Positions 22,370 to 34,466 of a stretch of DNA of 64,000 nt are shown here, one piece after another. The stretch is from Mercurialis annua (Eukaryota > Streptophyta > Magnoliopsida > Malpighiales > Euphorbiaceae). The stretch is taken from positions 42,291,665 to 42,355,664 of the forward strand of contig NC_065570.1 in NCBI RefSeq assembly GCF_937616625.2, written 5' to 3'. Below the pieces are notes generated by a model. The model did not search any database. It worked only from the letters and a program-made list of their open reading frames with translations, and had not been told where the DNA came from. Both the position numbers and the translations under genes were made by a program. The first letter of the stretch is position 1, and each line of letters opens with the position of its first letter.

Positions 22370-25330
22370 TGTGTTTGATGTTTAAGTTAGTCTGTTTATG
22401 TGTTTTCAATATCACGATAGAATTGGAAAACATAAACTACAGATATAAATCATATCCTTAAACAAAAAGAAATACACATATAAATAAACATTAAAAGTAA
22501 ATGATATATGAGAATTGATAAGTTATGGATGTTAGAAACGTGCATCCTTAAAAATAGAAATCAATAATTATTAATAAACAACCAAATGATGTGAAGCAAT
22601 AATAATCCTAATGTGAGGATAAATTATTAGGATTAAGAAACTTGAAATGTTACGGAGAAGTAGTTTGAAAGAAGCTTACAAAATGAGTATTACAGTTTTG
22701 TTTTAAAAGAATGTATTATTGTGCTCAGATGCATCATGAATGCATATTGCAACAATCACTATAGAAAAAGGAATACTTGAATTCCATATACCTATACAAA
22801 ATGATTTTGTTAGGACATGCATCATGTATATTGTATATCAAAGAGAAAGAGGACTGTATAGCAACTCTTTGGGGATGAGAGATGTCATCACCCTGAGCCA
22901 CAATTGTACAAAAGTTTTAAAATGTGAATTGTTAGATTCACAGTTTTGAAGAGATAAATTTAAAGAAAATCCAGCTGGTACACACATATACTTGTATATG
23001 TGGGTGAAATATGTGTATATGCACATATGTTTGAAATTATTAGTTTGAGAAACCATTTGTTTATAAAACAAAATTTTTGTGAAATAAATTGTTGAGAAAC
23101 AATTTGTTTACAAAACAAACTGTATTTGTTTTAAAATGTAAGCATATTTGAACGAAAACTCTGTAATAAAGTCAAGGTAGGATACAAGATAGCGAATATA
23201 GATGTTGTGATTTTTATTGTTCATAATAAACAATAAAAAATCTGGATTCTAATGTTTCATTCCGAAACATCAGAAGTTACTAAAGATTGAGAAGAGTAGG
23301 AAGTGAGAATTTACATTCTTACTGTGAGTTAGACTGAGAGGTAAGTCTAGTGATGGACTTTTATAATAAATAGAAGTTCAAGAGTAGATAATAGAAGATA
23401 ACTGCGATTAAGATAAGAGAAAGTAGGATATAATTAAACACAACTCGGTTAGTTTGACTCCAAGTAACTGTCGGTGAACAAAGTCATACGCATGTGTTTA
23501 ATTAAAATGGATCTGAGATTGGTCTTACAGACAGAGCAGATGTCAGTAATGGACATATCTCTTGAATCCAAACGAGTGGTTAGATAAACCAAAACTCATA
23601 AGTCTGAGAGGAGTAAACCTCGGCACTTAACTAATAAATAATAACGAATAGTTAAAAGAAAGATAACGAAGAGGAAAATAATTCTCAGAACCAAGTAGTT
23701 ACACTACTAGTTCTGATTTGAATAAAGAGAGTCCTTGATTATGTTAATGACTGACAGACTTTGTGAGTCGTGTCAAACAAGGTATTCATTAATTAATGAT
23801 TATTAATTATTTAATAAATAAACAATATACTTAAACAGTATAATAAACCTTGGATTAACATAAGATAAGAATGTTATCAAAGTAAGAAAGAGATGAGAAT
23901 AAAGAACTCAAGGAGTAAGTTTCAGATGTTATCTGAAAACTGATAAAGTGTAGTAAAACCCCAGTAATTAATGATCGAACCGTTAGATCGGTTTGATATT
24001 GGGATATGATAATCCCAGGACGGTTATCTAAGTTTTAACCGTTGCGATTGACGAACGGAGAGGAATATGATGCTTGAAGATGAAGGTGATGCTGTGAAAC
24101 TTGCGTGAATTTTGGCAGTGAGCCAAAAGCGCAAGTGATCACGATAGTAAGTATAAACTTTAGTTAGCTTGGAATTGTCAACATATGCTCCATATATGTA
24201 TACAAAATGAATTTGAAAACTGTGTTGAGACAGTAATTTCAGAAGATAAATTCCGAGAACCGGGCCATATGACTGTGAAGTCTAGGCTGACTGGTAACGG
24301 AATATACATGTAGCGTACATGTATTTTGAGTGTCGGGTTAAAAATGCATAATGCATAGCCGACTAAAAGTGGAAAAATATTTAATAAACCTTTTGTTTTA
24401 ATGTGAAAATGTTTTGAAAATGGAGCTACAGTTGATAGTCAGTTAATTAAACATGATAGTAACAGCTATAGCACAGTTATGAAAACTGTTAGCTGTGAAC
24501 AAGGAAGATATGTATATGGAGAAGAAGTTAAGAAGTCTAATTAACATTGGAAATCCCGAAAAAACTAGGAATGAAAGTATAGTTTTGCGGTGATTATAAA
24601 GGAAGTTACAAGGTGCTCTATAGTGAGATAGTTAGATTATAACCACACCTACACCTATACAACCACATTCTGGAAAGAGAGGAGATCAGTTACCCAATCT
24701 GTAACAGGAAGTTACTATAGATTGTGGGAATAAATAAAGAACATTCTATACAAGGTATAGAAATGTAAGGAAACTAAAAGATGAGTAGTTAGTTTATGAA
24801 ATAGTAATTATAAAACATACTAAAAGTCATCTCAATAATAAGATGAGCCATAAACAAACAACTAAGATTGAAAAGAAAAGTTAAAGAAAGAAAAATAATA
24901 AAGTAAATAAAGATGTGCGACAAAGGTGATATATTAAAAGAGGAGTTATCAGAAGCTAGCAAAGGTAACCTAGTTTTACGATAACCGTGAAGTAAGTTAA
25001 ATGGTACTAACTTATACCTACCTACTTGGATCGCTTAGCAAGAAAGAGACTAGAGATTAGTCCTTGGAATGCGTTGCAAGACACTAAGCTAAGGAGTAAA
25101 AGATACTCCATACGAGTTATAGGATCAAGAGAAGTATAAAAGTGGATAATCTGTTGCTGAACGGAAGTTCAAACAGATGATAAGAACAACAGTGAGAAAG
25201 AGAGATATGATTGAGAACGTCAGTCAAGATGGTGCTATGCTTTCCAAAGCATGAAGTGAGATTGGGTATAAGTGAAATTTGGATTATAAGTGAAAAGTAA
25301 GTATATGTAAATTCGAGGACGAATTTATAT
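22370..25330 (+). other. Long non-coding internal region of the gag-only element
   Basis: About 3 kb with no credible ORF, clearly purine-rich on the plus strand (many AAG, GAA and TAA). No remnant of protease, RT, RNase H or integrase can be recognised, so this is either strongly decayed or replaced pol sequence. It ends with AATTCGAGGACGAATTT, a block also found reversed at 59937-59956 in the minus-strand element. Confidence 0.7.
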
Positions 25331-25343
25331 AAGGGGGAGAGAA
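25331..25343 (+). other. Polypurine tract
   Basis: AAGGGGGAGAGAA directly abuts the 3' LTR start at 25344. It is the plus-strand primer site for reverse transcription. Confidence 0.92.
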
Positions 25344-28304
25344 TGTAATAACCCGGAAATTTATAAGTTAAAATATAGCCACGTGTCTAATATTTTATTA
25401 GACGGGAGTAGGTAAATTAAATTTAAAGATAAATTTAATTTACAAGTGTCCCTAAATTTTTAATATGGCTATAGGATTGCAAATTTAAATTTTTAGAATT
25501 TAAATTTGAATAGTTATATAGTTAACGGAGAGAATATGGATTTATGAATTGGGTGCAGAATAATTCATAAGTCCCTAGCGAATATTTTTGGTGCCAATAT
25601 TCGCGAAATATTTTAAAAAGGTTATCGTGAAAATTTGATAAAATTTGGAAGCAGAAATTTTATCAAGCGCAGTCAATGCGGACTTAATAAATCGAAAATG
25701 ATTTATTAAGAATAAAATATAAGTCGGATGGGAATAAAAATTATATTTTTATTCTTGTTATATTTTATTAGATTTTTGGTAAAATTTTCATGAAATTTGG
25801 AAATCGTTTCCGTTTGAGATACGGACGACTAATTAGGAAGCTAGTACTAAAATGGACATTTAGCCATTTAGTATAAATTTGATTCAAATGAATCAAATGA
25901 GGCACAGCACCTCATTTCTTTTCCTTTTCAAAAGGAAAAAGAGCTTTTGCTCTCTGAAACGAAACCGAAGCTAGGGTTTCGCGCCGTCGATCCGTTTCTC
26001 GATTCTAACTCCATTTCTTCGACGATTACTCAAGTAATCGAGGTAGTATACCCGTATTAAATGTTTATTTTGATATATATCGATATATTTCGAATATATA
26101 TTCGTTTATAAACGGTTACCGTATCGAATCGAACGTAAACGTATTAGTTTTACGTTTCGAACGTGAATATGGATAGATTGGAATGTGTATACGTGTTAGG
26201 GGCGGAAAAATGGAGTTAAAGCACGTCGGAAAGCCCGAGAAATCAACTTTCTCGGGGCTGTGCACTCGGGTGCACGAACGTGCACCATTTGGTGCACGAA
26301 CGTGCACCATGAGAGGGTGCACGAACGTGCACCCAAGGTGCACGAACGTGCACCATCTGGGGTGCACGAACGTGCACCAGTTGTGCACGATCGTGCACTA
26401 CCCCAAGGTGCACGATCGTGCACCATGCCGAGATGTCGATAAGGGGGGACTTTTCGGGGCTTTTTGCCCTAAGTACTTGACATAGTTTTGTTTATCCGAA
26501 AACGTTTTAAAACGATAACTTGTGTTAGAAGAAATTGAAAAGGTTTTATAACCTAAACCTAAAGACTTTTAAAAGGAGATTTTAAAAGTTAAGTTAAACG
26601 TTTATAATGGACTTTAAAAGAGTTAAAGTCAACGTTTAAACGGTTTTAAAGATTTAGCAATCAGTTTTGCTAAATACTTAGTATATGACCGAGAATTGTT
26701 TTGACAATTAGGTCTATACTATAAATGGTTTTCTTTAGGTATTGTGATACCTAAAATAACTTCTAGAGAGAAGTTAGAACCTTTTCTCAAAACGAGAATT
26801 TATAATATGGTTTTAAAAGAAAACAGACCATAAGTGTTACGTGTTTAAATGATTATATGTTTGACCTAGATCTGGGTTTAAGGACCTAGAAGTTTTATAG
26901 GAAACATATATTGATGTGTTTTATCCTGTTTGCTTTGTGTGTTTAGTCCGACCAGCTAGCCAGCAGTCTGACCACAACCACAGGATTAAGTTCCAGACCT
27001 AGCGGTGTTTGTGAGTTCATTTGTTTACTTTTGAATATTATTATTCAATTGTTTTAACTCCATAAATCACACTAAGTATGAAACTTAGCCAAGGAAGATC
27101 CACTGAAACGAGATATCTATTGGGCAACAATAGGACTGTGTGATCACCGGTGTTAATGAACTAGATGAGAGGTAAATATTATAAGCATACATATTGAGAT
27201 TAGGTTTTAAGCCAGATGCTTGCGAAGCGGCTTAAACCTATTGGGTAGTCCTGAGGTGGCAGTGATTTAGTTCCGGCCCAGCAACCCTATACAGAGTTAA
27301 GAGGGCTGTGATACATAAGTATACAGCTCATCCTGTATTAAACAAGAGTTGTGCATATGCATTATACATATGATAGCACTATAAAGTAATCAGGACTAGG
27401 GTTTCATTTGGATCGAGAACTGGTAATATTTTTATATACTGATATTTTGTCTATACGCGATTTTGGTATTTAACTGTAAACCTATCTACTCACTCAGAAA
27501 TATTTATATTTCTGACCCCGTTGTTGTTTATCATTTTTCAGGTACCTAACTACCGGGTTCTGGTCGAGCTTCCATCCTTTTCCATCAGGGAAGCTTATTC
27601 TGTTGTTATGTAAATAACACTTTAAACTCTTAGCTGCTGCAATAGTGTATATAGGTTTGATATGCCTGTGGCCACGTCATGGTTCCTTTGTCTATATACT
27701 CTGATAGGAACCTGACTTGTCTAGCTCTAATAAGTGGCTACTTAATAGGCATATGGTGTTTTATGGTGTCCCCTACGGGTGGGCCAAGCTTCGTGTCTTT
27801 GGTCTGCAAAGACACTGTATGTAGTTTTAGCTGGCCTTACGTTTGTGTGCCTGCTGTGCATGTTTTTAAATATGTTTGATATAACGCTTTGAAAAGGAAA
27901 GTGATCAGTATATTTTATTAAACATATTGTTCGGGTGCGCGGTTTGAAACAGGGCTGCCTGCGAGGCAAGGCACGTGAGCTAAGTCCCTGTACCACCGCA
28001 CCGGTTTTCAGAAATGCGCGTGGGTCAGAATAACTAGGGTTATTCAACCAGCATTTATGAAAGTGCGATATCGCCTATATGAATATTTTCAGAATGTGTT
28101 TTCCACGTTAAACGGAAAAATGTTTTAACGGTGTTTTCTGAAAACGGGTCGTACGCGAGGTACGATCTAGATTTATATATATTTATATTTAGGAGGCGAA
28201 AAATTTATAGAGGTTTTAGGCTTGCTACGGGTTTCGGAACAACCATTCCCATTCCCTAGCGCCGGTCTCGGCTCGGGTTTCGAGGCGGAAATCGGGTCGT
28301 GACA
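25344..28304 (+). repeat. 3' LTR of the gag-only element
   Basis: Near-identical to 18020-20982. It differs by a 2-bp loss in a TA run near 26075 and about ten substitutions. It carries the same palindrome cluster and hairpin. Confidence 0.95.
26269..26424 (+). repeat. Seven CACG(N2)CGTG palindromes in the 3' LTR
   Basis: Identical in unit number and order to 18947-19102, offset by 7322 bases. Confidence 0.95.
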
Positions 28305-28309
28305 GACTA

Positions 28310-28510
28310 CAATCTCTTTGGATTGTTATGGACTATTTACGCCTAATTGCGTTTTGATCCTCCAAGTTTAAAGCTATGCACAGATTTCGCTTGCTTAGAT
28401 TCCAACAAGAAAATCAATAGCTCGTCACTCAGACAAATTTCTCTGGAAATCATTATTGGACGCTTCAGTCCCTTATCACTTTTAACCAGTCCGGAAAATA
28501 GGTGTCTATA
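28310..28510 (-). repeat. 3' LTR of the Ogre-like element, part 2
   Basis: The LTR interrupted at 18019 resumes here. In element sense it starts TATAGACACC (other copies TGTATACACC and TGTAGATAAC), so the terminal G has mutated. The LTR totals about 2.3 kb. The copy at 48101-50041 lacks about 0.5 kb of this region, which explains its shorter length. Confidence 0.72.
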
Positions 28511-28524
28511 GTTTGCCCCTCTTT
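28511..28524 (-). other. Polypurine tract of the Ogre-like element
   Basis: In element sense AAAGAGGGGCAAAC abuts the LTR start. The equivalent tract at 50042-50056 sits next to the other LTR. Confidence 0.65.
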
Positions 28525-28849
28525 AACGAGAATTGACGAAGTAGGTTGATTCTTGTTATAGAAGAGACATGCTATTAGACAAGCGACGAGGATAGTGCCC
28601 AACATTGGAGGAACTCGCTCACCCGGTGGTACAGTAATATCCTAGCCTGAGCATTACCCATCGTGGTGCATGACTCTGACTTCATGCCCCCTAATTCTGG
28701 TCTACTCCGCATCTGGCCGGGAGTAAGTTTTCTCAGCTTCCATTGAACCTGGTATGCCTGAGTTTGTGCCCCGTGGAATGGAGCTATAAACTCTCAGCTA
28801 TCCTGAGAGTGATCCGATGGCTCGGACTCTGGTAATTATCCTGTCCGGA

Positions 28850-29130
28850 CTCTAGGGCTTATTTAGATCCTCTGAGACTTGTTTTGATCCTCTAAGGCTC
28901 GTTCAGATCCTATAAGGCTTCTTCTGATCCTCTGGACTTGTCTTGATCCTCTAGTGCTTATTCTGATCCTCTCGGTTTAATCTGATCCTATTGGGCTTGT
29001 TCTGATCCTCTATGGCTTTTTCTGATCCTATTGCATGTTCTGGTCCTCTGGTCTTGTAGAGATACTCCAGGCTTTTTTTGATCCTTTAGAGCTCATTCTA
29101 ATCCTCTAGGGTTTATTCTAATCTTCTAGG
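28850..29130. repeat. Minisatellite, about 21-22 bp period
   Basis: At least a dozen diverged units of the type TCTGATCCTCTAGGGCTTGT. It lies in the 3' untranslated part of the Ogre-like element. Tandem arrays at this place are known from Ogre elements of legumes. Confidence 0.8.
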
Positions 29131-30254
29131 ATGTTTATATTTTTGTTTGTCCATTCTCTGGGATGTCTGTATTTTTATTTGTCCGTCATAAGATTCTGTG
29201 TTCCGTCTCCTTACTTTATGTCATTGGAGGAGCTTTTCTTGCATATCCTTTAGGGATGTACTTTTTTGTCTTTTAGTGACTTGTGCCTTTTAAGAGAGCC
29301 ATGCCCTCATTTTACATTTTTATTTCTCTCTCCTCCTTTTGCATTCTCAGAATTTGCAAACTTATTCTTCCTTTAGTTTGGACTATGGCACCACCTTAGA
29401 ATTTAGGGAGCCGTGTATTGATCCTGACCGACAGGCTGACCAGCATGCTACTTCACTGGAGGTGGGCGAGGAGGTCTCAGTCTTGTTGCGTCTAGTGGCA
29501 GCGCCGCCAGTGACGCTGGAGGCGCCACCAGTGAAATTGGCGCCGTGATGGTGGCGCCAGTGCCCCTGTGGCACGTGACCTCTTGTTTTATTTTTGATTA
29601 TTTTGACTCCGGTTTTTGATCTTTCTATGTTTTCAGGAGAGAGATTTGTTTCGTACTTCTGGGAACTATGTCGACGCGCGCATACGGTGCTTTGCCTGCT
29701 GCTGTTCGTTCTCGGGTAGATGCTACGGTTTTGGCCGTCTTTCTAGCGGTTTGTTTACTGTGAAAAGGATGTGGACAACCTTTCTCTGCGTCCGCTGATG
29801 GTATGATGGATGAATACCACCCATACTTTCTACTTGCCAGTTGGGGAGTTGACTGTGACTCCATTGGATTTCTCGCTGATCACGAGGGTAGATTTTGGAG
29901 GTCCGCCTGTGCCTTTCAATGGCGTTTTATTCTCAAATAGATACGTACATCTTTGAGATGAAGGGTCGCAGTCTTCATCATGCTAAGCTGTACGAATGTT
30001 ACAGGGAGTGCGTTCCCAGGACTAGTGGCGGGGTTGATCTAATCGCCCGAGCTTTCATCTGTTATCTGCTGGGGTCTACTTTATTCAGTAGTTCAAGTGC
30101 GACTCTGCCACTTTGCGTGCTGCTGGCCTTGGAAGACTTGGACGAGGTCGGTTCTTACGACTGGTGGTCTACTACTTTGGCCTATCTTTACACCAACATG
30201 GACCGAGTGGTTTGTGGAGGATCCCGTCTTTTTAGGATGTGTCCTGCTGTACAC

Positions 30255-30330
30255 GTAAGTTCTTTTCTTGCTTTTTAAATGTATCGTGTTTTTGATTTTG
30301 TTATCTTATCCAGTTTTTCTTCTGTTTCAG
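30255..30330 (+). other. Intron of the PMD pseudogene
   Basis: A 76-nt segment with GTAAGT donor and a pyrimidine-rich TTTTTCTTCTGTTTCAG acceptor. It follows ...MCPAVH and joins to QIWAIHMG. Confidence 0.6.
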
Positions 30331-30577
30331 ATCTGGGCTATCCATATGGGCTTTCTGACCAGTTTAGTGTCATTCCGAGTTTAGGATACCCTATGCTGAG
30401 GTTTAGGGACTTTTCACATATTCTGACACAGAGTTAGGGAGCTGAGTGTAGAGGCCGGCTGAACGTGCTGGCGTGGATAAACGTGAGTACTGAACTCTAT
30501 TCTTGAATTACTCTAAGTCTGCATAGCGGTGTTGACCCGTGTTTTACTTGTTGCAATGAATATTACTTGGAACACTC

Positions 30578-31486
30578 TGTTGGCGCAGCGGGAGACGCGG
30601 GTCCGGATCATATATTTCAATGCATTCTTTATGAACCAATGTTCATAATTACCGTACACTCAAAATTCCCTTCATCTAAGATTCCAATTTCGACTAGTGT
30701 CACGGTTAAGTCAAACACTATTTGTCTTGATTATATGACCTCATCTCTCAGTTCTTATTCTTGATAAATATGACTTCCACTAGAAACAACTTTCTAAGTA
30801 AGTCATATACACCTGCGCAGGTTTTATCATCAATCAAGAACAATTCGAGATAGCATAGAATCTTGTCTCCGTTCATCCAGAGTGATGAATCCTTTCTAGG
30901 TTAAACCCTTATCTCCATATACAACTAATTAGAGCCAACACATCCCGCGGCCCTAGCTCATGAAAGATCTAGGGTTAAGGAGTATCAAACTCTAATCACC
31001 TATATACAAGATAGTGTCACCGCAAGTCAAAGGACATATGTAAAATTATGAACTAGATGACATTAAATTGACTTTAATGAATTACCATATATAAGTCATC
31101 TAGCGTCACTTGTTCGACTCACTCAACACCTTGAGTGTCCACATGTTTATTCTGACCCCCATAAAGTAGTATGAGACTCACTACTTCCTATAATTAGTAA
31201 CTCTTTACTAATCAGGAGAATAAACAGAGGTGACGATCTTTCCGGGATAATGCGATGACCTTATTCGTGGGACCCCATCGATCGTGAACAGTTATTTAGA
31301 TCACTTGTATAATAGAATCTGTCACTCATATTCTCAACACCTTAAGAATAGATTCTATCACAATGTGATAAGGACAATACATAATAAATGAACACTTAGT
31401 TCAAATAAAACATATATATCTTTGCCATTGGGATTAGTTCTACAAATATACACGATCAAATGGCCCTAGGGCATATACTACTAACA
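30578..31486. mobile_element. Solo LTR (909 bp) in the PMD exon
   Basis: The segment begins TGTTGGCG and ends TACTAACA and is flanked by the 5-bp duplication CACTC (30573-30577, 31487-31491). Taking it out with one duplication rejoins an open PMD exon frame. No coding or internal region is present. Read on the minus strand it begins TGTTAGTAGTATATGCCC, like LTRs of several plant copia elements. The family is an inference. Confidence 0.82.
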
Positions 31487-32839
31487 CACTCCACCCGGAG
31501 CTCATTGGCCTCGGTGGGAACAGGAAGCTGTGGACTGGTCGGGCATGCGTTATCATATGCATGGCCGTGTTGTAGGTCTTGGTTTCATAGGGAGCGTGTT
31601 CTCCATTGATGGGGTGGCACACATGCTCGTATGTTCCCTGTTGGGCCTCCTTTGTCGATGCTGTGTGGCAGGACGTCATATCGCATGCTCTTCGACCGGA
31701 TCTGAGGGGTTACCCAGTTACAAGTTTGGTGTTTGTCCCTCAGTCGAGCTATTTAGACGACTTTGCGAGATATCGTCTTTTAGGGAGGCTCACACTGGAT
31801 GGAGTGCCTGTCGTTCAAGTTCAGCAGGTAGCTGCAGAGCCACAGGTATGTGTTACTTTTATGGATTTCTTCATCTGCTTGAGTTCTTTTCTGATGTTGT
31901 CTTAGGGAGGTGGTAGACGTGGGACTCGTTTTGTCCATGCTAGGGTAGACGTTGCTGGCTCTCCTAGTCGAGTCCCAATTGGGTAGGCTAGCTGGCGCTG
32001 CTGACATGTTTTTTTCATTCTTAGAGTCAAATGCAGGAGAGACCTGCGCGCTACAGCGGCGTGCGCGGGCCTGTGCAGGATTTTGTTTCCTTGTGCTACA
32101 TGACGCATTCCTTTTGCGTTTGCTGACTGTACTCACGTGAGTGGTTTTTCTCTTTTGTGCTTTTATTTTGAGGGTTTGTTTGCTCTTTTGGATTGAGCGT
32201 CCCCTCTTTGGTTTTCAGGTACTGGTGTGTGACGTAGTTCAGCTGGCCGACGCCTCCTACAACTAGCGTGATCGCTTGTGTACTGTCTCTACAAAAATGA
32301 GGATAAAAATAATATGCAATATTTCTATCCTATATGTATGAACGTATGCAATCCTCTAGCTCTGACTGCTCTCTGGTTTCTTCTGCAGTTGTGCATTGAC
32401 GGTATGAAGGAGAAGGTGCGTCTGACAGAGCTAGGTTATGCTGATAGTGACATCCATCCTTGATTCTCTGGCAATAGAGGTGGACTTTGTGCCACTGATC
32501 GTGGGCGGAGCGCCCGTGGTAGCCGAGGACCTGACGTCCGAGGAAGTCGCGGAGACTTCGCCTCGTCTTCTAGTGGTGCGCAGACTAGGAGCTACGCTGA
32601 TGACATGCCCTCTAGGAGCCGTTATGGAGACTCAGATATCCTAGAGCAATATTTGGACTGATGATTAGGCTTGTATTGTATGTTTGCTACATTTTTAACG
32701 CTTGTTTCTATTGATGACTATGTATGTCGGAACAATATTTTATACATTTGCCGTTCTGGACGCCTCTCTATTAAAGCATAATTTTTATTTTTTTACTGTA
32801 TCCTATATAGCCCTTCCGACGTCTTTTGCGTTCTCTGTT

Positions 32840-33170
32840 TCTGGTTTTTGGTTTGTGGGGACTTGATGCCCCCTATTTTCTGGCCTGTAGAGACTTGATG
32901 CCCTAGGTTCTTTGGATGTTGGAGAATTTATGGCCCCTATTCTTTGGTTGGTAGAGACATGATACCCCGTGTGTTTCTGGTTGTCGGAGATCTAATGTCC
33001 TTAATTTTCTGGCCGGTGGAGACATGATGCCCCCGATTCTCTGGCTGTTGGAGACTTGATGCCCCCCCTATTCTCTGACTGGTGGAGACATGATGCCCCT
33101 GGTGTTTTTGGTTGTCGGAGAGATCTGACGTCCCATATTTTCTGTCTGATGGAGACCTGATTGTTGGCGC
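32840..33170. repeat. Minisatellite, about 40 bp period
   Basis: Roughly eight diverged units of the type GGAGACTTGATGCCCCCTA followed by TTTTCTGGCTGT. It belongs to the Ogre-like element, on the other side of the PMD gene from the 28850 array. Confidence 0.75.
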
Positions 33171-33171
33171 A

Positions 33172-33460
33172 GTAGGAGACATGGGTCCAGATCGTATATT
33201 TCATTTCAAAATCAAAATTCCAACAATCCGGATCCAGAAATTGATCATATCAATAACAAATGGATAGTCGTATCATCTAGTAATTAAAGCGCGCATCTAG
33301 AAATCTTAAGAAGAATACCTATGTCGATTCTCCAACGATTCTTCAAGTAATTAAAACACGCATCTAGAAATCGTAAGAAGAAGACCTCAAGCTCGTCCAC
33401 ACAAGTATGCATCCAATTGAATCCTCGCCTTAAAGTAATCCGCAAGACTTTAATGTTCCA
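33172..33460. other. Possible LTR fragment related to the 30578 solo LTR
   Basis: The first about 42 bases (TGTTGGCGCAGTAGGAGACA...) match the start of the LTR at 30578 with few changes, then the two diverge. Within it a roughly 38-bp block with CGCATCTAGAAATC is duplicated (about 33292 and 33357). No TSD was found. It could be a truncated, related LTR. Confidence 0.4.
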
Positions 33461-34025
33461 TGCTATCTAGGTAGTAGAGGCATGTTTCCTTTTTTGTAAA
33501 TCTCGTGGAGGTATAGGCTTGTCGCCTATTGTGAGGGTTATGATAGTCCCTGTTGGTTAGATTTTATCTCTGGGTATCGTAGGCGTGGTGCCAATTCTGG
33601 GTATTTCTTGAGAATGCGGGCTTGGCGCATGTCAATTTTTGTCGTTCCGGCATTCATTTTTTAAAGTAGAGACATTGTGGCTGTTTCTATAGCTCAATTT
33701 TGCAAAAATTGGCCCTATTTTCCACTTTTGGGGGAGTGAGATCTTCTTCTTGCGTTGTACTCTGTGTTACCCCCCCTCATCGGAGCGTACAGTTTTCTTG
33801 TCTTGGAAATTGGATGATTTGATGAATAGTCTGGTCTTTGACTAGGTTTGCTCCGGGCGTTGCTATCTAGGGGAATATGTTTGTTTCTATGACAGTTAGT
33901 GCGCATTTCATTATTTTTCTTGGCGCAACTGTGAATACATGAGGAAATTTTGAATTTTTTTGTTCCATTGCCTCAAAGATTTATGTTGTAGGGATTCATG
34001 ATCCTCTTTCTAGGAACATGCTAGT
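33461..34025. other. Internal non-coding sequence of the Ogre-like element
   Basis: No ORF or domain is recognisable. If pol of the Ogre-like element were intact it would start close to here. The stretch ends in CTAGT (34021-34025), the left target duplication of the Retand-like element. Confidence 0.5.
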
Positions 34026-34446
34026 TGATGGTTTTGATGATCGTCGTTGTCACTATTGTCGCTGAGCTCCCACCTGCTAAGATCAACAGGTTAGAAGGAT
34101 TCGAGCCGGTGTTGGCTCGAACACCCTCCGATGCCTAAGTCAGTCTCTGATGAGGTCTCAGTGAAAGTAATGATGAGAAGTGAATATGAGAGTTACCTGG
34201 CTTAGGCTTCGTCTATATATATATTGCATAGTATTTGTATCCTAATAGGATTGTTTCTCTATTAGTCTCAGTTATCTCTTTGAGATTCGCCTCTATCCCT
34301 GATCTTAAGGGATTTCGGTGTTATCTTGATATCTTCAGCTGTTATAGCTGCGTACTGGGTCAGGGACCTGAATAGATCAGTCTCTGGGTCCATATTCAGG
34401 GCCGTTGTAGTGAGTCTTGTCCCTTGTTCTGGTCCTTTATCCATCA
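34026..34446 (-). repeat. 3' LTR of the Retand-like element
   Basis: 421 bp. A TATATATATA stretch at about 34211 could serve as TATA box in the element sense. It aligns over full length with 43258-43678. Confidence 0.95.
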
Positions 34447-34466
34447 TTAGTCCCTCCCGAAAAACA
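34447..34466 (-). other. Polypurine-like tract before the 3' LTR
   Basis: In element sense CGGGAGGGACTAA immediately precedes the LTR start. The TAA between purines and LTR is slightly unusual. Confidence 0.6.

Larger units (their letters stand above)
18020..28304 (+). mobile_element. Gag-only LTR retrotransposon (TR-GAG type), recent
   Basis: It is complete: LTRs at 18020-20982 and 25344-28304 (2963 and 2961 bp), TSD GACTA at 18015-18019 and 28305-28309, PBS at 20987-20998 and polypurine tract at 25331-25343. By eye the LTRs differ at only about ten positions plus one 2-bp repeat change, i.e. roughly 99.7 % identity, so the insertion is young. Inside there is one gag-like ORF and nothing resembling protease, RT, RNase H or integrase. 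This matches the gag-only elements described in plants. The LTR ends (TGTAATAACCC...GTCGTGACA), the initiator-Met-type PBS and the GGGGGAGAGAA tract point to a chromovirus (Tekay/Del-like) relative. Confidence 0.92.
29385..32641 (+). pseudogene. Plant mobile domain (PMD, MAIN-like) gene, antisense in the Ogre-like element
   Basis: A degenerate multi-exon gene opposite in strand to its host element. It starts ATGGCACCACC at 29385 but meets TAG after four codons. HTFYLPVGELTVTP (about 29817-29860) and GGPPVP are hallmarks of the plant mobile domain. IARAFICYLLGSTLF (about 30040-30085) and LEDLDEVGSYDWWSTTLAYLY (about 30129-30195) continue it in another frame. A consensus intron, GTAAGT to TTTCAG, lies at 30255-30330. 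The following exon (NITWNTPPGAHWPRWEQE) is cut by the solo LTR at 30578-31486. Later exons up to 32641 are less clear. PMD genes are known as passengers of Ty3/gypsy and Mutator-like elements. Stops and frameshifts make this copy inactive. Confidence 0.72.

Noticed and set aside
29625..29864. Minus-strand ORF of 79 codons
   Set aside because: Shadow of the PMD pseudogene; no support of its own.
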